From Thinopyrum elongatum (lineage: Eukaryota > Streptophyta > Magnoliopsida > Poales > Poaceae), in NCBI GenBank assembly GCA_011799875.1, contig CM022298.1, forward strand, positions 726,422,181 to 726,486,180: a stretch of 64,000 bases of DNA, in the 5' to 3' direction. This document shows positions 44,561-56,826 of this stretch, in pieces (within the stretch, counting starts at the first letter, position 1; each line of letters opens with the position of its first letter). A program made the translations under genes and the position numbers. A model generated the notes under the pieces. It did no database searches. It was given only the letters and a program-made list of their open reading frames with translations, and was not told the origin of the DNA.

Positions 44561-45297
44561 AAAATACAAATGAAGTAGGAAAGGGTTGAAAATTGATGAC
44601 GTGGCTTTGAATGGTGCATTGAACGACACAAAAAGTCTGGAGTTGAAATAAGTTTAAAAAAATGAAATGCCTTTGTAACAGATGAGTTTTTGTGAAACCC
44701 TGATACTTCGAAAGAGATTGTCCATTTTGTACACGAAGTGCATCTAGTTTTTGCCGTAACCCTCTCAACTTTTTAGCAGCATGCATTGGGTGAAATGATG
44801 ATACCATGCCAACTTTCAACCTTTCAGAGTTCATTTGTTAGTGCTTTTCAATTTCAGGGTCATTTAAGCTCCNNNNNNNNNNNNNNNNNNNNNNNNNCAT
44901 AAAATCAGTAAATGCATAAAAAATAACAAATGAAGTAGGAAAGGGTTGAAAATTGATGACGTGGCTTTGAATGGTGCATACTGAACGCACAAAAAGTCTG
45001 GAGTTGAAATAAGTTTAAAAAAATGAAATGCCTTTGTAACAGATGAGTTTTCATTTGAAACCCTGATACTTCGAAAGAGATTGTCCATTTTGTACACGAA
45101 GTGCATCTAGTTTTTGCCGTAACCCTCTCAACTTTTTAGCACATGCTATGTGGGTGAAATGATGATACCATGCCAACTTTCAACCTTTTCAGAGTTCATT
45201 TCTAGTGCTTTTCAATTTCAGGGTCATTTAGCTCAAAAAAACAGTAAATGAGCTGAAAAATACCAAATGAAGTCGGAAAGGGTTGAAAATTGATGAT
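40869..45297 (+). repeat. Afa/pAs1-type satellite array next to TNP2 (element C)
   Basis: About thirteen ~335 bp units. They include the truncated unit at ~44,035-44,267, and a 25-N gap interrupts at 44,873-44,897. The last unit ends at 45,297, about 155 bp from the stop codon of the TNP2 reading frame. Units between 42,600 and 44,200 are the cleanest in the window. Confidence 0.9.
44873..44897. other. Assembly gap (25 N)
   Basis: Exactly 25 undetermined bases inside an Afa unit. The sequence on both sides is Afa in the same phase, so the number of units lost is unknown. Confidence 0.99.
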
Positions 45298-48041
45298 GTT
45301 TATCCGAAGCACACAAGTATACATTTCAAATGCGAAAACACATAAGCACCCTAACTATTACAAAGATTCCCAACGGTTTGTCCAAAGTGGGACTTTCCAG
45401 ATATATAAGTTTGGAAACTCACTAGAGAAGAAAGTGATGACAGTAAAGCGAGTCACATCCCAGAGTGGGATCTTTGGGTGTGAAACTTTTTCTTCGCGTG
45501 TGTCCCTTTGCGCCGTAACCATGGACAATCTTCATCATTTAACTGGATGCTCGGATCAACATTCACTGTGAAGGGAGTAATTTCATGAAACTTTTCATAA
45601 TCTTCTGACATGTCTGTCTTGTCATCCACTCCCACGATGTTTCTTTTCCCTGAAAGAACTATGTGGCGCTTTGGCTCATCGTATGATGTATTCGCTTCCT
45701 TATCTCTTATTTTTCTCGGCTTGGTAGACATGTCCTTCACATAGAAAACCTGCGCCACATCATTGGCTAGGACGAATGGTTCGTCTGCGTACGCAAGATT
45801 GTTGAGATCCATTGTTGTCATTCCGTACTGCGGGTCTTCCTTTACGCCGCCTCCTGTCAGATTAACCCATTTGCACCGAAACAAAGGGACCTTCAAATCA
45901 CTTCCATAGTCAAGTTCCCATATCTCCTCTATGTAACCATAATATGTGTCCTTTCCCCTATTGGTTGCTACATCAAAGCGGACACCACTGTTTCGGTTGG
46001 TGCTCTTTTTATCTTGGGCGATCGTGTAAAATGTATTCCCATTTATCTCGTACCCTTTGAAAGTCATTATATTCGAAGATGGTAACTGAGACAGCAAGTA
46101 CAGGTCATCTTCAACAGCGTCGTCATGCATGGCACGTGTCTGCAACCAACCGGCGAAAGTCCTCGTTTGTTCACGTGTAATCCAGTCTTCAGACTGCTCT
46201 GGGTATTTGGAGCTTAGAATATTCTTGTGTTCCTCCATATACGGAGCCACCAAGGCAGAATTTTGTAGAACTATGTAGTGTGCTTGAGTGAGAGAATGCC
46301 CGTCCATACATATTATTTGATTTGGTCCTAGCGTGCCATTTCCACCCAGTCTGCCCTTATGCCGCGATTCAGGAACACCAATCGGCTTAAGGTAAGAAAT
46401 AAAGTCAACACAAAACACAATGACCTCCTCATTTTCATGGCCCTTGGAGATGCTTCCTTCTGGCCTAGCATGGTTACATATTTCTTTAAGACTCCCATGA
46501 ACCTCTCAAAGGGGAACATATTGTGTAGAAATACAGGACCCAGAATGGCAATCTCTTCACATAGGTGAACTAGGACATGCGTCATGATATTGAAGAAGGA
46601 TGGTGGGAACACAAACTCGAAACTGACAAGACATTGCACCAAATCATTCTCTAACCTTGGTATGATTTCTGGATCGATTACCTTCTGAGAGATTGCATTG
46701 AGGAATGCACACAGCTTCACAATGGCTAATCAAACGTTTTCCGGTAGAAGCCCCCTCAATGCAACCGGAAGCAGCTGCGTCATAATCACGTGGCAGTCAT
46801 GAGACTTTAGGTTCTGGAACTTTTTCTCTACCATATTTATTATTCCCTTTATATTAGACGAGAAGCCAGACGGGACCTTCATACTGAGCAGGCATTCAAA
46901 GAAGATTTCCTTCTCTTCTTTGGTAAGAGCGTAGCTGGCATGACCCTGATGTATGCTGTCCTTTTCGTGCATACGTTGCTGGTCCTCCCGTGCCTCCGGT
47001 GTATCTTTTGTCTTCCCATACACGCCCAAGAAGCCAAGCAGGGTCACGCAAAGATTCTTCATCACGTGCATCATGTCGATTGTAGAGCGGACCTCTAGGT
47101 CTTTCCAATAGGGTAGGTCCCAAAATATAGTTTTCTTCTTCCACATGGGTGCGCGTCCGTCAGCGTCATTCAGAACACATTGTCTGCCAGGACCCTTTCC
47201 AAAGATTACCTTCAAATCCTTGACCATATCATGTACATCATCACCAGTACGGTGGCGAGGCTTCATCCGGTAATCTGCCTCACCTTTGAAATGCTTGCCT
47301 TTCTTTCTTACGGGATGCCTGCTCGGAAGAAATCGACAATGTCCTAGGTACACATTCTTCTTACAATTATCCAAATATATATTGTCGGTATCATCCAAAC
47401 AGTGCGTGCATGCACGGTATCCCTTGTTTGTGTGTCCTGAAAGGTTACTGAGAGCAGGCCAATCATTGATGGTCACAAACAGCAATGCATGTAGTTCAAA
47501 TTCCTCCTGTCCGTGCTCATCCCACGCACGTACACCTTTTTCATTCCACAGCTGTAAGAGTTCTTCAACTAATGGCCTTAGGTACACATCAATGTCACTG
47601 CCGGGTTGCTTAGGGCCTTGGATGAGCACTGGCATCATAATGAACTTCCGCTTCATGCACAACCAAGGAGGAAGGTTATACATACATAGAGTCACAGGCC
47701 ACGTGCTATGATTGCTGCTCTGCTCCCCAAAAGGATTAATGCCATCTGCGCTTAGACCAAACCATACATTCCTTGGGTCACCTGCGAAGTCCTCCCAGTA
47801 CTTTCTCTCGATTTTTCTCCACCGCGACCCGTCAGTCGGTACTCTCAACTTCCCGTCTTTCTTACGGTCTTCTCTGTGCCATCGCATCAACTTGGCATGC
47901 TCTTTGTTTTGGAACAAACGTTTCAACCATGGTATTATAGGAGCCTACCATATCACCTTGGCAGGAATCTTCTTCCTGGGGCGCTCGCCCTCGACATCAC
48001 CAGGGTCATCGCGGCTGATCTTATAGCGCAATGCACCGCAT

Positions 48042-48046
48042 ACCGG
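48042..48046. other. Target-site duplication of RT1, left (ACCGG)
   Basis: ACCGG immediately before the left LTR. It is repeated at 55,956-55,960 immediately after the right LTR. The uninterrupted sequence 'cgcataccgggcacgcg' is seen at the same place in the element A transposase (~19,075-19,091). Confidence 0.95.
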
Positions 48047-49610
48047 TGATGTCTACTAGAACTACGTCGGTATTTCCCCAAAGAGGAAGGGATGATGCAG
48101 TATAGCGACAGTAGGTATTTCCCTCAGTGATGAGACCAAGGTTATTGAACCAGTAGGAGAACCTCCTAACACCACGTAAACAGCCCCTGCACACAAATAA
48201 CAAATACTCGCAACTCGACGTGTTAAAGGGGTTGTCAATCCCTTTCGGGTATGGCGCCTCAAGTAGGCAAGATAACGTGAGATAGTTGTGGTAGATAGGA
48301 CAAATAGATTGCGGATAAAATAAATTGCAGCATGGTATTTTTGTATTTTTGGTTAAATAGATCTGAAAATAAAAGCAAAGGAAAATAGATCGCAAAGGCA
48401 AATATGATGAGAAGAGACCCGGGGGCCGTAGGTTTCACTAGTGGCTTCTCTCGAGAAAAATAGCAAACAGTGGGAAAACAATTACTGTTGGGCAATTGAT
48501 AGAACTTCAAATAATCATGACGATATCTAGGCAATGATCATTATATAGGCATCACGTCCAAGATTAGTAAACCGACTCCTGCCTGCATCTACTACTATTA
48601 CTCCACACATCGACCGCTATCCAGCATGCATCTAGTGTATTAAGTTCATGGAAAAACGGAGTAATGCAATAAGAATGATGACATGATGTAGACAAGATCT
48701 ATTTATGTAGAAATATACCCCATCTTGTTATCCTTAATAGCAACGATACATACGTGTCGTTTCCCTTTCTGTCACTGGGATCAAGCACCGTAAGATCGAA
48801 CCCATCACAAAGCACCTCTTCCCATTGCAAGATAAATAGATCAAGTTGGCCTAACAAAACCCAAATATCGGAGAAGAAATACGAGGCTATAAGCAATCAT
48901 GCATATAAGAGATCAAGAGAAGACTCAAATAACTTTCATGGACAAAAACATAGATCTGATCATAAACTCAAAGTTCATCGGATCCCAACAAACACACCGC
49001 AAAAAGACTTACATCATATGGATCTCCAAGAGACCATTGTATTGAGAATCAAGAGAGAGAGAGAGGAAGCCATCTAGCTACTAACTACGGACCCGTAGGT
49101 CTACAATGAACTACTCAAGCATCATCGGAGAGGCACCAATGGACATGATGAACCCCTCTGTGATGGTGTCTAGATTGGATCTGGTGTTTCTGGAACTTCT
49201 GGCGGCTGGAATTGATTTTCGTCGACTCCCCTAGGGTTTCTGGAATATTGGGGTATGTATAGAGCAAAGAGGCGGTGTGGGAGGCCACCGAGGTGAGCAC
49301 AACCCCCAGGCGCGCCCTGGAGGGTTGTGCTCCCCTCGGAGCACCCCTCAGGTACTTTCTTGGCCCATACGGTGTCTTCTGGTCCAGAAAAAATCCACAA
49401 AAAGTTTCGCTGCGTTTGGACTCCATTTGGTATTGATTTCCTGCGATGTAAAAAACAAGCAGAAAACAACAACTGGCACTGGGCACTATGTCAATAGGTT
49501 AGTACCAAAAAATGATATAAAATGATTACAAAATGATTGTAAAACATTCAAGAATAATAATATAACAGCATGGAACAATCAAAAATTATAGATACGTTGG
49601 AGACGTATCA
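48047..49610 (-). repeat. RT1 LTR, 3' copy
   Basis: Plus-strand ends tgatgtctac...gacgtatca; on the coding strand the LTR starts TGATACGTCTCC. It lacks most of the left arm of the GC hairpin present in the other three LTRs (49,290-49,337 here against 68 bp elsewhere). Confidence 0.95.
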
Positions 49611-49625
49611 GCATCCCCAAGCTTA
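49611..49625 (-). other. RT1 polypurine tract
   Basis: TAAGCTTGGGGATGC on the minus strand, directly upstream of the 3' LTR. This is the expected primer position for plus-strand DNA synthesis. Near-identical motifs recur inside the element at 51,359-51,373 and 51,416-51,430. Confidence 0.75.
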
Positions 49626-52087
49626 ATTCCTGCTCGTCCTCGAGTAGGTAAATGATAAAAACAGAATTTTTGATGTGGAATGCTGCCTAACATGTTCATC
49701 ACATTTTATTTTCTTTAAAGCATGGACATTTGGACTTTTATATGGTTCAAAGCAATAGTCAAGTTTTGACATGAAGACTTTAATACTCAAGCATACCAAC
49801 AAGCAACCATGTCTTTCAAAATATCAACACTAAAGCAAGTTATCCCTAGCCCATCATGCTCAATCATTGATCCATTCATGAAACACACTCGAATATTAGC
49901 TACACCCAATGCTCAAATATGATCATAGTGCCCCTTAGTTGGTGCTTTATAAGAGAAGATGGAGACTCAAATTCAAAATAAAAATTGCATAAAGTAAAAG
50001 AAAGGCCCTTCGCAGAGGGAATTAGGGATTTGTAGAGGTGCCAGAGCTCAAAGCAAAAATTGAGAGATAAAAACATTTTGGGAGGCATACTTTTCCCACC
50101 AACGAAAATGACTTAGAGCTCCCAACACTTTCCATGCTAGATACATCATAGGCGGTTCCCAAACAGAAAATAAAGTTTATTCCTTTTTCCACCATTACTT
50201 TCACTTTCCATGGCTAACCGTATCCACGGGTACCCTCCATACCAACACTTTCCAAGGAATTTATTATTTGACAACATAAAGTAAATTCATTTTTTTATTT
50301 TGGGACTGGGCATCCCTAATACCTTTGTTGTACTCTCATGCAATGACAAGTGCATAAACACTCATCGTGAGAATAACACTTCTAGTATGGAAAACATTGG
50401 CCACCCCTCACCGCCTCGCGAGCGGTACGAGCACACAAAAGAGAAATTTATTTTGAAATTAGAGATGGCACATACAAATTTACTTAGAACGGCACGGAAA
50501 TACCGCATATAGGTAGGTATAGTGGACTCATATGGCAAAACTGGTTAAAGGGTTTTGGATGCACAAGTAGTGATCATACTTAGTGCAAATGAAGGCTAGC
50601 AAAAAGATTGAGAAGCGACCAACCAAGAAGCGAAAAATCTCGTACCCAAGCATTAAGCATAAGTAACACCGAATAATGCACCACAAGTAAGATATAAATT
50701 TCATTGCATAACTATTGACTTTCGTGCTTGCATAGGGAATCACAAACCTTAACATCAATATTCTTACTAAAGCATAAGTACTCATCAACATGACTCACAT
50801 ATTACATCTTCATATCTCAAAACCATTACTAAGAATCAAGTTTATTTGGTCCAATGATCTTCATGGAAGTTTTTATTATATCCTCCTTGGATATCTATCA
50901 CTTTGGGACTATTTTCATATGTTGCTTTTAATAAGCTCAAACAAATTTAAGTGAAGAACATGAGCATAATATTTCTTTCTCTAAAAATAATCTAAGTGAA
51001 GAAAGAGAGAATTTATTTAAAAAAATCTAACTCCCAAATAAATCTAAGTGAAGCATGAGAGCATTTCTTCAAAAATAACAAAGCACACCGTGCTCAAAAA
51101 GATATAAGTGAAGCACTAGAGCAATTCCATGGCTCTAAAAATTTAAGTGAAGCATAGGAGCAAGCATAGCATAATTTTTGGCTCTCTCAAATAGGTGTGT
51201 CCAGCAAGGATTCAAGACTTAAAACACAAAGCAAAACAAGCAAAGACTCGTATCATACAAGACGCTCCAAGCAAAACTCATAATATGTGACGAATAAAAA
51301 TATAGCTCCAAGTAAAATACCGATGGTTGTTACAAGAAAGAGGGGATGCCACTCGGGGGCATCCCCAAGCTTAGTTGCTTGCTACTTCTTTGAATATTAT
51401 CTTGGGGTGCCTCGGGCATCCCCAAGCTTAGCCTTTTGCTAATCCTTATTCCTTCATCCATCGTAAGATCACCCAAAACTTGAAAACTTCAATCACACAA
51501 AACTCAACAAAACCTTCATGAGATCCGTTAGTATAAGAAAGCAAACCACTATTATAAGTACTGTTGCAAACCCATTCATATTTATTTTTGCATTATATCT
51601 ACTGTATTCTAACTTTTCTATGGCAAAAACTCTTCAAGGAAAACCATAGAATCATCAAAACAAACACACAACACAAAGAAAACAGAATCTGTCAAAAACA
51701 GAACAGTCTGTAGCAATCTAACTACTTCGAATACTTCTAAAACTCCAAAACTTCTGAAAAATTAGGACGACGTGAATAATTTGTTTATTAATATTCTTCA
51801 AAAAGAATCAACTCAAAATCACTATTCTGATAAAAATGAAAAATAATTTCATTAACGCAAAAGTTTTTGTTTTTCAGCAAGATCAAATCAACTCTCACCC
51901 AAATCATCTCAAAGGCCTTGCTTGGCACAAACACTAATTTAAACCAAAAAAACACATCTAATCAGAGGCATAATTGGGTATTTTATTGAAAACAGCAAGA
52001 AAACCAAAAATCAAAAAGAGACAAGTTGGGTTGCCTCCAAACGAGTGCTATCGTTTTACGCCCCTAGCTAGGCATAACGCGTAGGAT

Positions 52088-54167
52088 CTAAGTGTTGTCC
52101 TCCTTGGGTTCTAGATCCATATGAGCCCTCATGATTGATTCATATGGTGGCCTAATTATTATTCTAGGGAAGTGTTCCATACCCTTCCTTAGTGGAAATT
52201 GAAATTTAATATTGCCTTCTTTCATATCAATCACGGCACCAATAGTACGTAAAAACGGTCTACCAAGTATAATTGGACAAGACGGATTGCAATCAATATC
52301 TAGAACAATAAAATCTATGGGCACATAATTCCTATTTGCAAGAATAAGAACATCATTAATTCTTCCCATAGGCTTTTTAATAGTAGAATCCGCCAAGTGC
52401 AAATTTAAAGAGCATTCTTCAATATCGGTAAGACCAAGCACATCACATAAAGATTTCGGAATTGTAGAAACACTAGCACCCAAGTCACACAAAGAAAAAC
52501 ACTCATAATTTTTAATCTTGACTTTGATGGTAGGTTCCCATTCATCATGCAATTTTCTAGGAATTGAAACTTCTAATTCCAACTTTTCTTCAAAAGCTTT
52601 CATCATAGCATCAACAATATGTTTAGTAAAAGTTTTATTTTGTTCATAAGCATGGGGTGAATTTATCATGGATTGCAACGAAGAAATACAATCAACCAAA
52701 GAGCAACTATCATAATTAAAGTCTTTGTAATCCAAAATAGTGGGCACATTACTAGTTAAAGTCTTGACCTCTTCAAACCCACTTTTATCAATTTTTTCAA
52801 CAAGATTTTCACCCTCCGAATTATAGGGACGCCTTCTAGCTAAAGTTGACTCTTCTCCAATCCCTTTTTCATCAATCTTAATTTTACTAAACAAAGAATC
52901 AATAGAAGAAACACCAATCATTTTAAGATCTTCATCACTTTTATGAAAGTAATCACTAGAAAACGCTTTTTCTAAAAATTCTCTTTTAGCTCTAAGCATA
53001 GCAGTTCTTTTCTTACTTTCATCCATAGAAACATAAGGAGCTTTAATTGATTCTTCAACTTTAGGCACAAAAATTATCATCTTGAGAGTTTCTACATCAT
53101 GAGAAATTCTATCAATACTTCTAGACATATCATCCACTTTATTCAACTTTTCTTCTATCTTAGCATTGAAAACTTTATGAGTATTGATAAATTCTTTAAT
53201 ATTATTCTCAAGATCAGAGGTGTTTCTATTATTATTATGAGGGGTTACCATAGGAATTACCATAATTATTAGAGGAATTACTAGGAAAAGCCTAGGATTA
53301 AAATTACCTCTATAAGCATTGTTATTGAAATTGTTTCGCGAGATAAAATTCACATCTATAGCATCACTATTTTGCTCAATCAAATTAGACAAAGGCACAT
53401 CATTAAAATCAATAGGAGCACTTTTATTAGCAACCAACTTCATAAGAGCATCAACTTTTTCACTCAAAGAATTTATTTCTTCTACCGAATTAACTTTTTT
53501 ACTAGTAGGCGCTTTTTCGGTATGCCATTGTGAGTAATTTGCCATAATATTGTCTAGCAATTTAGTAGCTTCACCCAAAGTAATTTCCATAAAAGTACCC
53601 CCCGCGGCGGAATCTAAAAGATTACGAGAAACAAAATTCAACCCCGCATTAAAAAATTGTATGATCATCCAAAGATTTAACCCATGAGTTGGGCAATTCC
53701 TTAGCATCAATTTCATCCTTTCCCAAGATTGTGCAACATGCTCATGTTCAAGTTGCTTGAAATTCATGATTTGGGTTCTAAGGGAAATGATTTTTGCGGG
53801 CGGAAAATACTTAGTAATAAAAGCATCCTTGCACTTGTTCCAAGAATCAATACTATTGCGAGGCAAAGAAGAAAACCAAATTTTTGCACGATCTCGCAAA
53901 GAAAACGAAAATAATTTCAACTTCACAACATCATTGTCCACATCTTTTTTATTTTGCAAATCGCATAATTCCACGAATGTGTTAAGATGGGGAGGCGTCA
54001 TCCTCATTAGGAGTACCAGAAAATTGATCTTTCATAACAAGATTCAGCAAAGCAATATTAATATCACAAGACTCCGCACTAGTGGCGGGAGAAGCAATCG
54101 GAGTGCTAATAAAATCATTGTTGTTGGTATTTGAGAAATCACACAACTTGGTGTTCTCTTGAGTCAT
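52088..54167 (-). CDS. RT1 gag-protease polyprotein (one frameshift)
   Basis: The likely start is at 54,167 (MTQENTKLCDFSN). After ~58 codons a frameshift near 53,985-54,007 leads into a 639-codon frame ending at 52,088. The first ~190 residues of that frame are a Retrotrans_gag domain (RAKIWFSSLP, AQSWERMKLMLRNCPTHG). A Lys/Ser-rich coiled-coil linker follows. Around residue 508 lies the retropepsin active site DLGASVSTIP, and then ILGRPFLRT, the usual partner motif. Gag would form the particle and the protease would mature it. There is no zinc knuckle and no downstream pol. The frame is otherwise open, so the insertion is fairly young. Confidence 0.85.
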
Positions 54168-54356
54168 GGTGACTACTCAACAAGATTACACTCAAAAAAC
54201 AGATCTGACGAGAAAATGGTGAACGAAAAAGAGGGCGAATAAAACGGCAAATTTTTGAGAAGTGGGGGAGAGGAAAACGAGAGGCAAATGGCAAATAATG
54301 TAAATTACGAGGAGATGAGATTTGTGATTAGGAACCTGGTTGATGTTGAAGATCCT

Positions 54357-54373
54357 CCCCGGCAACGGCGCCA
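54357..54373 (-). other. RT1 primer-binding site (tRNA-Asp)
   Basis: TGGCGCCGTTGCCGGGG on the minus strand, complementary to the 3' end of plant tRNA-Asp (GTC) including CCA. It lies 11 bp from the 5' LTR. Confidence 0.9.
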
Positions 54374-54384
54374 GAAATTCCCTT

Positions 54385-55955
54385 TGATGTCTGCTAGAAC
54401 TACGTCGGTATTTCCCCAAAGAGGAAGGGAAGATGCAGTATAGCGACGGTAGGTATTTCCCTCAGTGATGAGACCAAGGTTATCGAACCAGTAGGAGAAC
54501 CTCCTAACACCACGTAAACAGCCCCGGCACACAAATAACAAATACTCGCAACCCGACGTGTTAAAGGGGTTGTCAATCCCTTTCGGGTACGGCGCCTCAA
54601 GTAGACAAGATAACGTGAGATAGTTGTGGTAGATAGGATAAATCGATCGCGGATAAAATAAATTGCCGCAAGGTATTTTTGTATTTTTTTGTTTAATAGA
54701 TCTGAAAATAAAAAGGAAAGGAAAATAGATCGCAAAGGCAAATATGATGAGAAGAGACCCGGGGGCCGTAGGTTTCACTAGTGGCTTCTGTCGAGAAAAA
54801 TAGCAAACGGTGGGAAAACAATTACTGTTGGGCAATTGATAGAACTTCAAATAATCATGACGATATCCAGGCAATGATCATTATATAGGCATCACGTCCA
54901 AGATTAGTAGACCGACTCCTGCCTGCATCTACTACTATTACTCCACTCATCGACCGCTATCCAGCATGCATCTAGTGTATTAAGTTCATGGGAAAACAGA
55001 GTAATGCAATAAGAACGATGACATGATGTAGACAAAATCTATTTATGTAGAAATAGACCCCATCTTGTTATCCTTAATAGCAACGATACATACGTGTCGT
55101 TTCCCCTTCTGTCACTGGGATCAAGCACCATAAGATCGAACCCATGACAAAGCACCTCTTCCCATTGCAAGATAAATAGATCAAGTTGGCCAAACAAAAC
55201 CCAAATATCAGAGAAGAGATACGAGGCTATAAGCAATCATGCATATAAGAGATCAAGAGAAGACTCAAATAACTTTCATGGATAAAAACATAGATCTGAT
55301 CATAAACTCAAAGTTCATCGAATCCCAACAAACACACCGCAAAAAGACTTACATCATATGGATCTCCAAGAGACCATTGTATTGAGAATCAAGAGAGAGA
55401 GGAAGCCATCTAGCTACTAACTACGGACCCGTAGGTCTACAATGAACTACTCACGCATCATCGGAGAGGCACCAATGGACATGATGAACCCCTCCGTGAT
55501 GGTATCTAGATTGGATCTGGTGTTTCTAGAACTTGCGGCGGCTGGAATTGATTTTCGTCGAATCCCCTAGGGTTTATGGAATATTGGGGTATTTATAGAG
55601 CAAAGAGGCGGTGCGGGAGCACACCGAGGTGGGCACAACCCACCTGGGCGCGCCTGGGCCCCCAGGCGCGCCCTGGTGGGTTGTGCTCCCCTCAGAGCAA
55701 CCCTCAGGTACTTTCTTAGCCCATACGGTGTCATCTGGTCCAGAAAAAAAACCACAAAAAGTTTCGCTGCGTTTGGACTCCGTTTGGTATTGATTTCCTG
55801 TGATGTAAAAAACAAGCAGAAAACAGCAACTAGCACTGGCACTATGTCAATAGGTTAGTACCAAAAAATGATATAAAATGATTGTAAAACATCCAAGAAT
55901 GATAATATAACAGCATGGAACAATCAAAAATTATAGATACGTTGGAGACGTATTA
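54385..55955 (-). repeat. RT1 LTR, 5' copy
   Basis: Ends tgatgtctgc...gacgtatta; the terminal C has mutated to T. A TATA box on the minus strand (TATAAATA, about 55,590-55,598) has a 68 bp GC-rich imperfect palindrome upstream at 55,626-55,693. Confidence 0.95.
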
Positions 55956-55960
55956 ACCGG
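55956..55960. other. Target-site duplication of RT1, right (ACCGG)
   Basis: Matches 48,042-48,046. The transposase coding sequence continues directly after it. Confidence 0.95.
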
Positions 55961-56826
55961 GCACGCGTTCAAATCCTCGTACTCACCGCGGTAGAGGATG
56001 CAGTCATTAGGGCATGCATGTATCTTCTGCACCTCTAATCCTAGAGGGCAGACAACCTTCTTTGCTTCGTATGTACTCTCAGGCAATTCATTGTCCTTTG
56101 GAAGCATCTTCTTTAACATTATCAGCAACTTTCAAATCCCTTATCAGATACACCATTCTCTGCCTTCCATTGCAGCAATTCCAGTGTGGTGCCTAGCTTT
56201 TTCTTGTCAGCTTCACAATTTGGGTACAACAATTTCTTGTGGTCCTCTAACATGCGCTGCAACTTTAGCCTCTCCTTCTCACTTGCACAGTTTCTCTTTG
56301 CATCGGCAATGGCCCGACCTAGATCATCAGCGGGCTCATCTGATTCCTCTTCTTCAGCTTCTTCCTGCATTGCCGGTTCAGCTTCTTCCCACATTGCCGG
56401 CTCAGCTTCTTCCTCCATTGTTGTACCATCGTATTCAGGGAACCCATGGCCAGGATAGCTGTCATCGTCCTCTTCTTCTTCATTGTCTTCCATCATAACC
56501 CCTCTTTCTCCGTGCTTGGTCCAAACATTATAGTGGGGCATGAAACCGGACACAAACAGGTGGACGTGAATGGTTTTTGACTTAGAGTAATTCCGATCAT
56601 TCTTACAGCCAGCACATGGACAAGACTTAAAACCATCCGCCCGCTTGTTTGCCTCAGCCGCAAGCAGAAAAGTACGCATGCCATTAACGAACTGGGGAGA
56701 GCATCATTCATCGTACATCCATTGTCGCCTCATCTTCATTACACAGCACCGAAAAGACCAAATTAATACAAGTTCATACATAAAGTTCCATACACACTTA
56801 TTCTCATAAAACAACATACAAACTCT

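Larger units (their letters stand above)
48047..55955 (-). mobile_element. LTR retrotransposon RT1 (Ty3/gypsy, Athila-like, no pol)
   Basis: 7.9 kb with 1,564 and 1,571 bp LTRs, a 5-bp target duplication (ACCGG), a tRNA-Asp primer site and a polypurine tract; all point to minus-strand orientation. The internal part (49,611-54,384) encodes only gag plus protease. I see no reverse transcriptase, RNase H or integrase, so it must borrow these from a relative. The remaining internal ~2.5 kb (49,626-52,087) is non-coding, with short 'aagtgaagcat' repeats at 50,990-51,170. Confidence 0.95.
45453..56733 (-). pseudogene. TNP2-type CACTA transposase, element C, split by retrotransposon RT1
   Basis: Begins at 56,733 (MRRQWMYDE, then TGA). 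An N-terminal zinc-binding Transpos_assoc-like domain (CPCAGC, 56,680-56,520) is followed by an acidic linker and CPNDCILYRGEYEDLNACPV up to 55,956. RT1 fills 48,047-55,955. The frame resumes at 48,041. The 398-codon frame 47,926-46,730 carries the Transposase_21 core with SADGINPFGE (residues 59-68) and IDMMHVMKN. A DUF4218-like part follows (46,720-46,328), then a DUF4216-like C-terminus (46,418-45,453). Besides RT1, stops include CGA to TGA near the start and at ENV*LAI (~46,728), and TAT to TAG at ~48,950 minus one kilobase (47,949-47,951). The enzyme would cut and join CACTA ends; this copy is inactive but its catalytic core is well preserved. Confidence 0.85.

Noticed and set aside
35188..45297. 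Repeated 60-110 codon frames starting MHFVYKMDNLFRS or MAWYHHFTH
   Set aside because: They recur once per Afa satellite unit and reflect the repeat, not a gene family.
48699..49077. Open frames inside the LTRs (also near 55,039, 57,826 and 62,920)
   Set aside because: The same short frames appear in every LTR copy on both strands; LTRs of this family are non-coding.
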